Made by a program: the position numbers and the translations under genes
Notes under the pieces: model-generated
Told to the model about the DNA's origin: nothing
The model's database searches: none
What the model saw: only the letters and a program-made list of their open reading frames with translations
Part shown: positions 9,795 to 18,758 of the stretch, piece by piece
How positions within the stretch are numbered: the first letter of the stretch is position 1
Layout of the letters: every line of letters begins with the position of its first letter
Assembly (NCBI GenBank): GCA_902539445.1
Contig: CACBIY010000003.1
Location: forward strand, 62,001 to 126,000
Length of the DNA: 64,000 bases
Direction of reading: 5' to 3'
Origin: an uncultured Pelagibacteraceae bacterium
Lineage (GTDB): Bacteria > Pseudomonadota > Alphaproteobacteria > Pelagibacterales > Pelagibacteraceae

Positions 9795-10482
9795 TTTTTT
9801 TATTCAACTTAGTTAAAATTGCTGCTGTCAGTAAAGCAGTTACTCCAGCGACAATTACATATGCTTTATAAGGAACATAATTAAATCCAAACGTTGCCAC
9901 TAACCCTGAAATAATTATCACAATCACATTTATCAATTTTCTAAAATCGTTAACCAATAATGCCAAAAAAGTTAAAGGCACTGCAAAACTTAAACCTAGT
10001 TTTTCAGGAATAAAAGCTCCCAAAACAATTCCTAAAAAAGTGGTTGTCTGCCAAATAACCCAACAAGTAATACCACCACCGAATAAATGAAAATATTTAT
10101 TTTTATCTTTATTTTTTTTAAAATACTCATTTGATCTTGCAAAAGCTTGGTCAACTAAAAAATATGAGATTATAATTTTCCAAATAAGTTTTAAATCTGA
10201 TAAATGTTCTGAAACAACAGCTCCATACAAAAGATGTCTTGAGTTCACTGCTCCAACTGAACTTATTATAACTAAAGATGAGGCGCCTCCTGAAAATAAT
10301 TGCAGTAAAACAATTTGTGAAGCACCGCCAAAGACTATTAATGACATTCCCATTGTTTCTATTGGGCTAAATCCAATATCGATTGAAAGAACCCCAAATA
10401 TTAAACCAAATGGAACAACTGGAATCATCAGTGGGCTAACATCAAAAATACCCTTTAAAAAAACTCTAAATTTATTATTCAT
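9787..10482 (-). CDS. azlC: AzlC family transporter
   Basis: AzlC-type sequence (VPFGLIFG, NSRHLLYGA). Confidence 0.9.
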   Translation of the reverse strand: MNNKFRVFLKGIFDVSPLMIPVVPFGLIFGVLSIDIGFSPIETMGMSLIVFGGASQIVLLQLFSGGASSLVIISSVGAVNSRHLLYGAVVSEHLSDLKLIWKIIISYFLVDQAFARSNEYFKKNKDKNKYFHLFGGGITCWVIWQTTTFLGIVLGAFIPEKLGLSFAVPLTFLALLVNDFRKLINVIVIIISGLVATFGFNYVPYKAYVIVAGVTALLTAAILTKLNKKNE

Positions 10483-10497
10483 TTTAGAGAGTTTTTA

Positions 10498-11559
10498 TTA
10501 GAAGCAAACAATATGATCAATATGAATTGGTCTTTTTATGCCAAATTTTTCATTCTCCTCGTGTTGATGAATATGGTGAGAGTGAACAAAAACTGGAATT
10601 AATAAATTACTTGGCGTTTTAAGAGTGTAGATAAAATTTGTGCCCCTAAACTTTCTATCTATAACTTCAAATTTTAAATTGCTTTGGTCATCATGATGTA
10701 AGTCCTCTGGTTGAACCAAAAGTTTTACTTTTGATCCTATTGGAAAAGGTTTATTAAAATTACCCGTAATTGTTCCAAGATCTTTATTTTCTAAACTCTT
10801 AGGACTTGTAACCTCTGCAGGAATTAGGATGCCTCTATTTAAAAAATTAACTACCTCTATTGAGTTTGGTAAATGATAAACGTTATATGGATCATCAAAT
10901 TGTTTGAGCTCCTGATTTAAAATAATTCCACATTTTGATCCTAAATAAAATGCTTCATAAGAGTCATGGGTTACAATTATTGTTGAAATTTTTAATTTAT
11001 TAAGAATTTTTTTTAATCTCACTTGAATTTCTTCTTTAAAACTTTGATCTACATTTGATAAAGGCTCATCTAACAATAATAAATCTGGTTGAGTCATTAA
11101 AGATCTTGCTAATGAAGCTCGTTGTGCCTCACCAGCACTTATCTCATGTGGGTATTTGTTGAGAATATGAGATATATCTAATAAATCTATAATTTCTTTT
11201 ACATCAATTTTTTTTTCAATTTTTTCTTTATTCTTCTCTGTACCTAATAAAATATTTTTTTGAACATCATAATGTGGAAATAAACTATTATCTTGAAAAG
11301 CGAGAGATACATTTCTATTTTCAGGTTCAATATTAATTTTTTCTGATGAAAGAACTTTTCCATTTAATTCTATTGAACCTTTTTTTATTCTCTCTAAGCC
11401 AGCGATTGTTCTAAGTATGGTAGTTTTTCCAATACCAGATGGGCCTAAAAGGCAAATTACATCACCCTCTTTTTCAATCGAAAAAGAAACATTTTTTACT
11501 TTAGTTTTTCCATCAATATTAAAATCAACATTCTTTATTTCAAAAAAATTTTTACTCAT
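10498..11559 (-). CDS. fbpC: Iron(III) ABC transporter ATP-binding protein
   Basis: GPSGIGKTT, SAGEAQRASLARSL, LLLDEPLSNVD; operon with permease and binding protein. Confidence 0.88.
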   Translation of the reverse strand: MSKNFFEIKNVDFNIDGKTKVKNVSFSIEKEGDVICLLGPSGIGKTTILRTIAGLERIKKGSIELNGKVLSSEKINIEPENRNVSLAFQDNSLFPHYDVQKNILLGTEKNKEKIEKKIDVKEIIDLLDISHILNKYPHEISAGEAQRASLARSLMTQPDLLLLDEPLSNVDQSFKEEIQVRLKKILNKLKISTIIVTHDSYEAFYLGSKCGIILNQELKQFDDPYNVYHLPNSIEVVNFLNRGILIPAEVTSPKSLENKDLGTITGNFNKPFPIGSKVKLLVQPEDLHHDDQSNLKFEVIDRKFRGTNFIYTLKTPSNLLIPVFVHSHHIHQHEENEKFGIKRPIHIDHIVCF

Positions 11560-13171
11560 TATTATCTCTTAATATATATTTAGATGTAATTATAATGAAA
11601 GAAGTTGCAATTAAAATTAAAAATAACGATGGGACTGCAGCAGCCTCTAATAAATCTTCGGATGCGGATATATAAGCTGTAGTTGCAAAAGTCTCAAAAT
11701 TAAAAGGCCTCAAGATTAAAGTAATAGGTAATTCCCTTATAATCTCTAAAGAAATCAATATACAAACAAATAATAAAGAGTTTCTCAAGAAGGGTATATG
11801 AATATTCATAAATGTTTTTCGTTTTGAATAACCTAGCAAATAAGAACTTTCATCTACTGAGATATTAATTTTTTCATATCCAGATTTAATTCCATTAAAG
11901 GCCAAAGAATAAAATCTTACAAAATACACAAGAACTAATCCTAAAATAGAGCCAATAAATATTTTCTTGATAGAAAATAATCCTAGATTTTTAACAACAC
12001 TCTCGTCGAACCAAGCTATGAAAGTTATAAATGCGACTGCTAAAATTACACCAGGTATTGCATATCCTGAAATTGATAAAGTTGATAAAATATTTAAAGT
12101 TTTATTTTTTGTAACTCTATTTCCATAGTTTGAGATTAAAGAAAACATTATTAATACAAAGCTTGATAAAATAACTAAATAAAGTGTATTACTCAAAAGA
12201 TTAATAATTTGTAGATCAAATAAATTTTCTGGAAATTTAATTGTCCAATACAACATTTGACTTAAAGGAAATAAAAAACTTAAAAAGAAAACAAGAAAAC
12301 AAAAAAGGAAAGCAGCTATTGATTTGGTTCCCTTAAGTTGTAACTTCTGTTTTTGTTTAAAACCTCCTTTTGAATTAAAGTGATATTTCGCCTTATTTCT
12401 TGATAAATTTTCTAATATAAACAAGGCAAATATGAACAATAATAAGAAGAATGATAACTGATTTGCAAAAGCAAGGTCATCAAATGTTATCCATGAATTA
12501 TATATTCCTGTAGTAAGTGTATTTATTGAAAAAAAATCTACTGCCCCAAATTCTGCTAGTGTTTCCATTGCAACTAAAGATAAGCCAGCAACTATTGCTG
12601 GTCGTGCTGCAGGGAGAATAATTGAATATAATGTTTTAAAATTTGTAAAACCCAAGTTTTTACCTAGGTCAATGAAGTTTTGTGATTGATATAAAAACGA
12701 AGCTCTAGCTAAAATATATACGTATGCAAATAATGAAAAAGAAAGAGATAGTATGACTCCAATCATTCCATCAAATTTTGGAATATATAAATTATAATTT
12801 TTATCTCCAAATAAGTTTTTTAAAATAGAATATGCTGTACCGTAATTTTCAAAAAAGGCTGTTAATGAATAAGCATAAATATATGGAGGAACTGCAAATG
12901 ATAGTATCAATGCCCATTTAAAAAAATTACTTAATGGAAATTCATAAAAAGATACCAAGTATGCAGTTCCAGTTCCAATCAAAAAAGTTAATAATAGAAC
13001 ACTTATCAATAAAATTATGGAGTTAGAAATATACTCAAATAAAAAAGTATCTCTTAAAATTCCATAGTAATTTGATGTGGATTCAAAAAAACTTAAAAAT
13101 ACAGTTAGAGTTGGAATAATAACAAAAATAGAAATGAAAAGAGAAGATATATACCAAAAATTTATTCTCAT
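11552..13171 (-). CDS. fbpB: Iron(III) ABC transporter permease
   Basis: Two BPD permease domains, about 540 aa. Confidence 0.9.
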   Translation of the reverse strand: MRINFWYISSLFISIFVIIPTLTVFLSFFESTSNYYGILRDTFLFEYISNSIILLISVLLLTFLIGTGTAYLVSFYEFPLSNFFKWALILSFAVPPYIYAYSLTAFFENYGTAYSILKNLFGDKNYNLYIPKFDGMIGVILSLSFSLFAYVYILARASFLYQSQNFIDLGKNLGFTNFKTLYSIILPAARPAIVAGLSLVAMETLAEFGAVDFFSINTLTTGIYNSWITFDDLAFANQLSFFLLLFIFALFILENLSRNKAKYHFNSKGGFKQKQKLQLKGTKSIAAFLFCFLVFFLSFLFPLSQMLYWTIKFPENLFDLQIINLLSNTLYLVILSSFVLIMFSLISNYGNRVTKNKTLNILSTLSISGYAIPGVILAVAFITFIAWFDESVVKNLGLFSIKKIFIGSILGLVLVYFVRFYSLAFNGIKSGYEKINISVDESSYLLGYSKRKTFMNIHIPFLRNSLLFVCILISLEIIRELPITLILRPFNFETFATTAYISASEDLLEAAAVPSLFLILIATSFIIITSKYILRDNNE

Positions 13172-13209
13172 AATTTATATTCCGCCTTATAAATATGGAA
13201 AGTATTTGT

Positions 13210-13240
13210 GTCCACACTTTAAAAAAAGCGTGGACACCCA
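13210..13240 (-). other. Intercistronic hairpin between small ORF and permease
   Basis: GTGTCCACacttt...aaagcGTGGACAC inverted repeat, no T-tail. Confidence 0.7.
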
Positions 13241-13248
13241 GAAAAAAA

Positions 13249-13422
13249 TCAAAAATCAAATACTTTTAGGATATGCGGAACCTCCCTAGTTTTAATTTCT
13301 GAAATTTTTCTATCATTTATTCTTTTATCGATTTTTTTACATTCCAAATAACATGGAGTGCATCCCTTAGAGGATTTATTAAAATCAATATCCGAAATAA
13401 ATTTCTTTTTATTTTTCACCAT
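13249..13422 (-). CDS. Small Cys-rich protein, 57 aa, inside iron-uptake operon
   Basis: MVKNKKKFISDIDFNKSSKGCTPCYLECKKIDKRINDRKISEIKTREVPHILKVFDF*; starts 1 nt after fbpA stop. Confidence 0.6.
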   Translation of the reverse strand: MVKNKKKFISDIDFNKSSKGCTPCYLECKKIDKRINDRKISEIKTREVPHILKVFDF

Positions 13423-13423
13423 T

Positions 13424-14452
13424 TTACTTCCAGCCAGCAGCTGTCATTACTTCTAACGCATCTGCTTGTTTAGCTCCATAACTAGAAACTTTTGTTTTAA
13501 GATCTTGTTTAAAATCTAAACCAATATTGTTTACCACTAACGGATTTGCTGAAACATTATCAATCATTGGAAACTCAAAGGTATTATTTACAAAATGTTC
13601 TTGAGACTCTGGTGTTAATAAAAACTCTACAAGTTTAATGGCATTAGTTTTATTAGGAGCATTTTTTACTAATGCTGCACAACTAATATTCATATGAGTT
13701 CCTCTATCACCTTGATTAGGAAAAAAAGCTTTAACTTTTTTTGCAGCTTCTTGTTGTTCGGGGCCCTTTTTACCAGACAACATTAATGCAAGATAGTAAG
13801 TGTTGGCTACGGCAATGTCAGCTTCGCCAGCTGCAACTGCCATTATTTGTGCTCTATCATTTCCTTTAGGCGTCCTAGCCATATTAGACACAACTCCTTT
13901 CGCCCATTCAGCTGTTGCTTTTTTTCCATTATTTTTAACTAATGAAGCTACAAGTGATTTATTATAGATATTGTTGGATGCTCTTATAACTAGTCTACCT
14001 TTCCATTTTGGATCAGCTAGACTTTCGTAAGTTAAACCAGATAGCTCAGCTCCGGAAACTCTCTCGGGTGAATAATAAACTATTCTTGCTCTTTTTGCGA
14101 TTCCAGTCCAATGGCTTGTTCTAAAATTTGCTGGCACTGCTGCTTTAATAGCTGCAGATGTTAAACCAGATTGAGTCATTCCCTTTGATTTAAATACTCC
14201 ACATCTTCCTGCGTCAGCAGTAATGTAAAGGTCTGCGGAAGAGTCGACACCCTCTTCTATCATTCTTTTTTCAAGTGCGCCTGCCTTACCATTTATCAAG
14301 TTAACCTTAATTCCTGTTTTATTTGTAAACTTGTTATAAAGTTCAGCGTCAGCCTTATAATGTCTTGCGTTAAAAACATTTACCTCATTTGCCATCACAA
14401 CTGATGAGGTAAATAAAGATGCTATCAATGCAAAAATTGATATATTTCTCAT
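13424..14452 (-). CDS. fbpA: Iron(III) substrate-binding protein
   Basis: Signal peptide from Met at 14452 (GGAGAAATAATG), EVNVFNARHYKADAELYNKFTNKTGIKV; ORF track starts at 14473. Confidence 0.92.
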   Translation of the reverse strand: MRNISIFALIASLFTSSVVMANEVNVFNARHYKADAELYNKFTNKTGIKVNLINGKAGALEKRMIEEGVDSSADLYITADAGRCGVFKSKGMTQSGLTSAAIKAAVPANFRTSHWTGIAKRARIVYYSPERVSGAELSGLTYESLADPKWKGRLVIRASNNIYNKSLVASLVKNNGKKATAEWAKGVVSNMARTPKGNDRAQIMAVAAGEADIAVANTYYLALMLSGKKGPEQQEAAKKVKAFFPNQGDRGTHMNISCAALVKNAPNKTNAIKLVEFLLTPESQEHFVNNTFEFPMIDNVSANPLVVNNIGLDFKQDLKTKVSSYGAKQADALEVMTAAGWK

Positions 14453-14483
14453 TATTTCTCCATTCTTCCGCATGATTTAATTG

Positions 14484-14520
14484 AGAATGAGAACTATTCT
14501 CATTGAGAATGATTATCAAT
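14484..14520. promoter_or_regulatory. Tandem Fur-box-like operator
   Basis: AATGAGAA-CTA-TTCTCATT at 14486-14504 overlapping TGAGAATGATTATCA at 14504-14518. Confidence 0.75.
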
Positions 14521-14541
14521 CGCAAAGATGTCGCAGGCTAA

Positions 14542-15432
14542 CTAAGACTTCCAGTCGCCTATTTTGCTGAACAAAAAGTTCCTAAAAGCCTGAACTCTGG
14601 CTGTGTTTTTTAAAGATTGTGGATAAACGAAGTGTGCCTCTGTGATTGGTCCCTCAGATTTAGGTAAAACTTTAATAATATTGGTCGAATTACTTACTAA
14701 ATATTCAGGCAGTGCTGCTAAACCTACTCCAGACTCCACTGCTAGTAAAAGTCCCATAACACTATTTACCTTCATTATAGGTTTTCTTTTTTTTCCGTCA
14801 TGCATCCCTAACTTTAATGCCCACTCTGGATTATAAACTGGAGAAGGTGCTCCTTTGCCAAATGATATGAATTTGTGTTTATTTAAGTCACTCACAGTTT
14901 TTGGCATACCATATTTTTCTAAATATTTGTTAGACCCATAAATATAATATTTTAGATCTATAAGCTTTTTTTGAATATAATTTAATTGTTTAGGTCTTCT
15001 CATAAAAATACCAATATCTGCTTGTCTTGTACTTAAGTCCAGCTCCTTATCCTCAAAAATCAACTCAATTTCAACCTCGGGATTTAACCGCATAAATTCC
15101 TCAATTCTAGGTGTTAACCAATGAGTTCCAAAACTTCTAACTGTTGTAATTGTCAATTTTCCTGTTGGTTTATTTTTTTGATCTCCTAGTGAAGTTTCCA
15201 CTTCTTTGAGTTTACTTATAACTTCGTGTGCAGTCTTAAATACATACTCTCCATTTTCGGTGAGCGTAAGACCTCTTGCGTGTCTCTCAAATAATTGAAC
15301 TTTTAAGTCTTGTTCCAAAGATTGAATTTGTCTACTTATTGCTGATTGACTAAGATTTAAATTTATAGTTGCATTAGTAAAACTTCCTGCTTCTGCAACT
15401 GCATGAAAAATCTTAAGTTTATCCCAATCCAT
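14542..15432 (-). CDS. LysR-family transcriptional regulator
   Basis: N-terminal wHTH MDWDKLKIFHAVAEAGSFTNATINLNLSQSAISRQIQSLE. Confidence 0.93.
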   Translation of the reverse strand: MDWDKLKIFHAVAEAGSFTNATINLNLSQSAISRQIQSLEQDLKVQLFERHARGLTLTENGEYVFKTAHEVISKLKEVETSLGDQKNKPTGKLTITTVRSFGTHWLTPRIEEFMRLNPEVEIELIFEDKELDLSTRQADIGIFMRRPKQLNYIQKKLIDLKYYIYGSNKYLEKYGMPKTVSDLNKHKFISFGKGAPSPVYNPEWALKLGMHDGKKRKPIMKVNSVMGLLLAVESGVGLAALPEYLVSNSTNIIKVLPKSEGPITEAHFVYPQSLKNTARVQAFRNFLFSKIGDWKS

Positions 15433-16433
15433 TATTTATTTAAATCAACTAAAACTCTTCCAGAAATTTCACCCTTTAATATTTTAGGATAAGTTTCAAT
15501 TAACCCCTCCAAACTCACTATTTGAATAGACTTTTCTATTAAGTCAAAATCAATTAATTTAGCAGCTTCTCCCCAAATAAATTCTCTTCTTTTAATACTA
15601 CAATTAGCTGAGTCCATGCCCCAAAGTTTTATTCCACGTAACATGAAAGGAATAACATTTGTGTTAAGTTCATTAGTGTTAGCATTACCACATACAGCAA
15701 TAATCCCATTTGAATTAGTTTGAACAATTGCATTAGCTAAAATTTTACCACCAACTGTATCGACTACCCCATCCCATAAACCTTTATCTATAAGTTTTGG
15801 ATCTTTATCAAATTCACTACGATTTATAACACTTTTGGCACCTAATGATTTTAAATAATCCGCTTTAGAATCTTTTCCTGTTACCGCAGTAACGTTGTAT
15901 CCCATTTTATTTAGTATCATAACTGCAATGCTTCCTACTCCACCAGTTGCACCTGTAACTAAGACATCATTTACTTTTGCACCAAGTAATATTTCTTCTC
16001 GGGCTTTTATTGCAAATGCAGCCATTAAAGATGTAAAACCCGCAGTCCCTAAAATCATTGCTTGTTTAGTTGTTAAATCACTTGGTTTTTTTACTAAGAA
16101 ATCTCCGTTAACTTTTGCTATTTGAGAATATCCACCATAAAAAATTTCGCCGACTCTAAAGCCAGTTAAAATTACATCATCACCTGATTTAAATTTTGAA
16201 TTTTCACTTTCTAAAACAGTTCCAGAAAAATCAATCCCAGGAATATGAGGAAACTCTTTTACTAATCTACCACCATTTTTTAAAATCATTCCATCTTTAA
16301 AATTAAGATCTGAATAATCAACTTTAATAGTTACATCACCGTGTTTTAAAAAACTTTTGTCTAATGATTTTACTTCTCTTGTAAAGTTGTCACCCTCTTG
16401 ATTTAAAACTAATGCTTTAAATTGGTCTGACAC
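15432..16433 (-). CDS. acuI: Acrylyl-CoA reductase-like MDR oxidoreductase (AcuI/YhdH family)
   Basis: SDLNFKDGMILKNGG, PHIPGIDFSGTV, VTGATGGVGSIAV. Confidence 0.85.
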   Translation of the reverse strand: MSDQFKALVLNQEGDNFTREVKSLDKSFLKHGDVTIKVDYSDLNFKDGMILKNGGRLVKEFPHIPGIDFSGTVLESENSKFKSGDDVILTGFRVGEIFYGGYSQIAKVNGDFLVKKPSDLTTKQAMILGTAGFTSLMAAFAIKAREEILLGAKVNDVLVTGATGGVGSIAVMILNKMGYNVTAVTGKDSKADYLKSLGAKSVINRSEFDKDPKLIDKGLWDGVVDTVGGKILANAIVQTNSNGIIAVCGNANTNELNTNVIPFMLRGIKLWGMDSANCSIKRREFIWGEAAKLIDFDLIEKSIQIVSLEGLIETYPKILKGEISGRVLVDLNK

Positions 16434-16435
16434 TT

Positions 16436-17050
16436 TTAATCTTTTGAATTACTTATTAACCTTAAATATCTATTTTGATAACTTAAATCTTCTTTGAATT
16501 GACCTAAATAATAATTTGTGACTGTTGTAGCTTGTTCCTTTTTAATCCCTCTCATAGTCATACATTGATGAGTTGAGTCTATTGTAACAGCTACTCCTTT
16601 GGCATCTAGAGATTGCATTAGTGTATTCGCAATCTGCATAGTTAATCTTTCTTGGGTTTGTAATCTTTTAGAAAAAACCTCTACTACTCTTGCTAATTTA
16701 CTTAATCCAACAACTCTTTCATTAGGTATGTAAGCTACATGAGCTTTACCAATTATTGGTGCCATATGATGTTCACAATGACTTTGAACAGAAATATTTT
16801 TTTGAATAACCATGTCATCATACCCATCTACATCGCCAAAAGTTTTATCCAAAACTTGAATAGGATCTTCCTTATAACCTTTAAAATACTCCTTAAATGC
16901 TTTAACAACTCTTTTTGGAGTTTCTAATAATCCTTCACGATTAGGGTCTTCACCCATCCATGATAAAATAGTTTTAAAAGCTTCTTCTGCTTCTTTATCA
17001 GAAATTTTTTTAGAATTTTGATTATTATCTATGTCTTTAACTAACTTCAT
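16436..17050 (-). CDS. folE: GTP cyclohydrolase I
   Basis: SQCEHHMAPIIG-type motif (SHCEHHMAPIIGKAHVAYIP), QERLTMQIA. Confidence 0.96.
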   Translation of the reverse strand: MKLVKDIDNNQNSKKISDKEAEEAFKTILSWMGEDPNREGLLETPKRVVKAFKEYFKGYKEDPIQVLDKTFGDVDGYDDMVIQKNISVQSHCEHHMAPIIGKAHVAYIPNERVVGLSKLARVVEVFSKRLQTQERLTMQIANTLMQSLDAKGVAVTIDSTHQCMTMRGIKKEQATTVTNYYLGQFKEDLSYQNRYLRLISNSKD

Positions 17051-17126
17051 GATTGGCTTTATACATATAAATGCGTATTTTTAAAATATTTAATATATCT
17101 ATATATGTGCTACATAATTACCGAAT

Positions 17127-17594
17127 ATGTTCAAAAAAAGAGAAAATGTGGTTGAAATTGAAGAAGGAAATCTTCTTTCACCTAAATTTGATAATGATGG
17201 TTTAATACCTGTCATTACGATGTGCTCTCAAACAAAAGAAATTTTGATGCATGGTTATATGAATGTTGAGGCATTAAAAAAAACTATTGAAACAAAAGAA
17301 GCTCACTACTACAGCAGATCAAGGCAATCCATTTGGCACAAAGGTAAAACAAGTGGTTTTGTTCAAAAAGTAACTGAGATCAAAATCGACGACGATCAAG
17401 ATTCTATTTGGCTTACTGTTGATATTGGAAATGGAGCTAGTTGTCATGTTGGTTATAGATCTTGTTTCTATAGATCTATACCTCTTGGACCAATTGAAAA
17501 TGGTAGAGAAGTTGAGATGAGATTCACTGAAAAAGAAAAAAAATTTGACCCAGAAAAAGTTTATAAAGGTCAACCAAATCCAACTAAAATTTAA
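17127..17594 (+). CDS. hisI: Phosphoribosyl-AMP cyclohydrolase
   Basis: MLMHGYMN-like motif, YYSRSRQSIWHKGKTSG. Confidence 0.93.
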   Translation: MFKKRENVVEIEEGNLLSPKFDNDGLIPVITMCSQTKEILMHGYMNVEALKKTIETKEAHYYSRSRQSIWHKGKTSGFVQKVTEIKIDDDQDSIWLTVDIGNGASCHVGYRSCFYRSIPLGPIENGREVEMRFTEKEKKFDPEKVYKGQPNPTKI

Positions 17595-17601
17595 TATAAT
17601 T

Positions 17602-18210
17602 ATGAGAGTCTTAAACCCTTTTGGTCCCAAAATTGCTGTAACTAAAATTCCTAGTAAAATTATAAATCGAATTAATAAAGAAGTTGATCTAATTGTAAAT
17701 AACAGATCAAGATTGAAGAAAAGTGATTACTCTAAAAAGCTTGTTGGTCAAGTTAAACAAGAAATAAGATTACCAAATTCATTTGTTAATAAATATCTTA
17801 TTAAATTTATAAAATTAAATGTAAAAAAATATATAAAAAAAAGCACTAATAAAAATTTAAAAAAAATAAATTTAAAAAGCTTTTGGGTAGTGAGACAATA
17901 TAAAAATGAATATAATCCTGTTCATTTTCATAGTGGGAACATCTCAGGTGTTGGCTATTTAAAAATTCCTAAAAATATTACTAAAGGTACAAAAAGACTT
18001 AAAACAAATGGGACCATAGATTTTATACATGGATCTAAATCGTTTTTAAGTAATAGCTTGTATAACCATAATCCAAAAGTTGGAGATATGATTATATTTC
18101 CAAATTACTTAATGCACACTGCTTACCCTTTTAAAAGAGATGGTGAAAGAAGATCTTTTTCATTTAATTTAGATATTGATAAAAAAACATTTGATGTTTT
18201 CAATGGATAA
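17602..18210 (+). CDS. Putative 2OG-Fe(II) oxygenase
   Basis: NPVHFHSGNISGVGYLKIP and DMIIFPNYLMHTAYPF; start trimmed to 17602. Confidence 0.65.
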   Translation: MRVLNPFGPKIAVTKIPSKIINRINKEVDLIVNNRSRLKKSDYSKKLVGQVKQEIRLPNSFVNKYLIKFIKLNVKKYIKKSTNKNLKKINLKSFWVVRQYKNEYNPVHFHSGNISGVGYLKIPKNITKGTKRLKTNGTIDFIHGSKSFLSNSLYNHNPKVGDMIIFPNYLMHTAYPFKRDGERRSFSFNLDIDKKTFDVFNG

Positions 18211-18577
18211 GATTCAAAAAAACGTTCTTGGTGAAAAATTAGAGGAATGTTCTCTAGATCCTTTAACTGGTTGGTATAGAGATGGTTGTTGTAATACTGA
18301 TGAAAATGATCATGGGTTACACACTGTTTGTGCAAAAGTTACAACAGAATTTCTAGAGTGGTGCAAAGAGGCAGGAAATGATTTGATTACACCTCACCCA
18401 GAATATGGTTTTCCCGGCTTAAAAGATGGGGATGGTTGGTGTGTTTGTGCAACTTGGTATGCAAGAGCGGTAGAAGCTGGGAAAGGTTGTCCAATTTTTT
18501 TAAAACGAACTCATGAAAATACATTAAAGATTTTACCAATTGAAACTCTCAAAAAATTTGCGATAGATCTTTCATAA
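18203..18577 (+). CDS. DUF2237 family protein
   Basis: CSLDPLTGWYRDGCCNT, GFPGLKDGDGWCVCATWYARA. Confidence 0.82.
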   Translation: MDKIQKNVLGEKLEECSLDPLTGWYRDGCCNTDENDHGLHTVCAKVTTEFLEWCKEAGNDLITPHPEYGFPGLKDGDGWCVCATWYARAVEAGKGCPIFLKRTHENTLKILPIETLKKFAIDLS

Positions 18578-18590
18578 ACAAATTTAGCTT

Positions 18591-18758
18591 ATGGGTGAAA
18601 ATATTTTATCAATAATATATCTTTTGCTAGTAATTGTCCTAGTCTTCCCAGGCTTTTATTATGCAAATAAAAATAAAAAAGTTTTTTTAAAAAATCTTAT
18701 GATTTGGCTTGGCATTATTGGAATAGTAATAATTTTTGTTAATTTTTTTAATAATTAA
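18591..18758 (+). CDS. Small two-TM membrane protein, 55 aa
   Basis: MGENILSIIYLLLVIVLVFPGFYYANKNKKVFLKNLMIWLGIIGIVIIFVNFFNN*. Confidence 0.6.
   Translation: MGENILSIIYLLLVIVLVFPGFYYANKNKKVFLKNLMIWLGIIGIVIIFVNFFNN

Noticed and set aside
17319-17630. 103-aa minus-strand ORF opposite hisI
   Set aside because: Antisense to conserved enzyme; biased Phe/Ser/Asn composition typical of shadow ORF.
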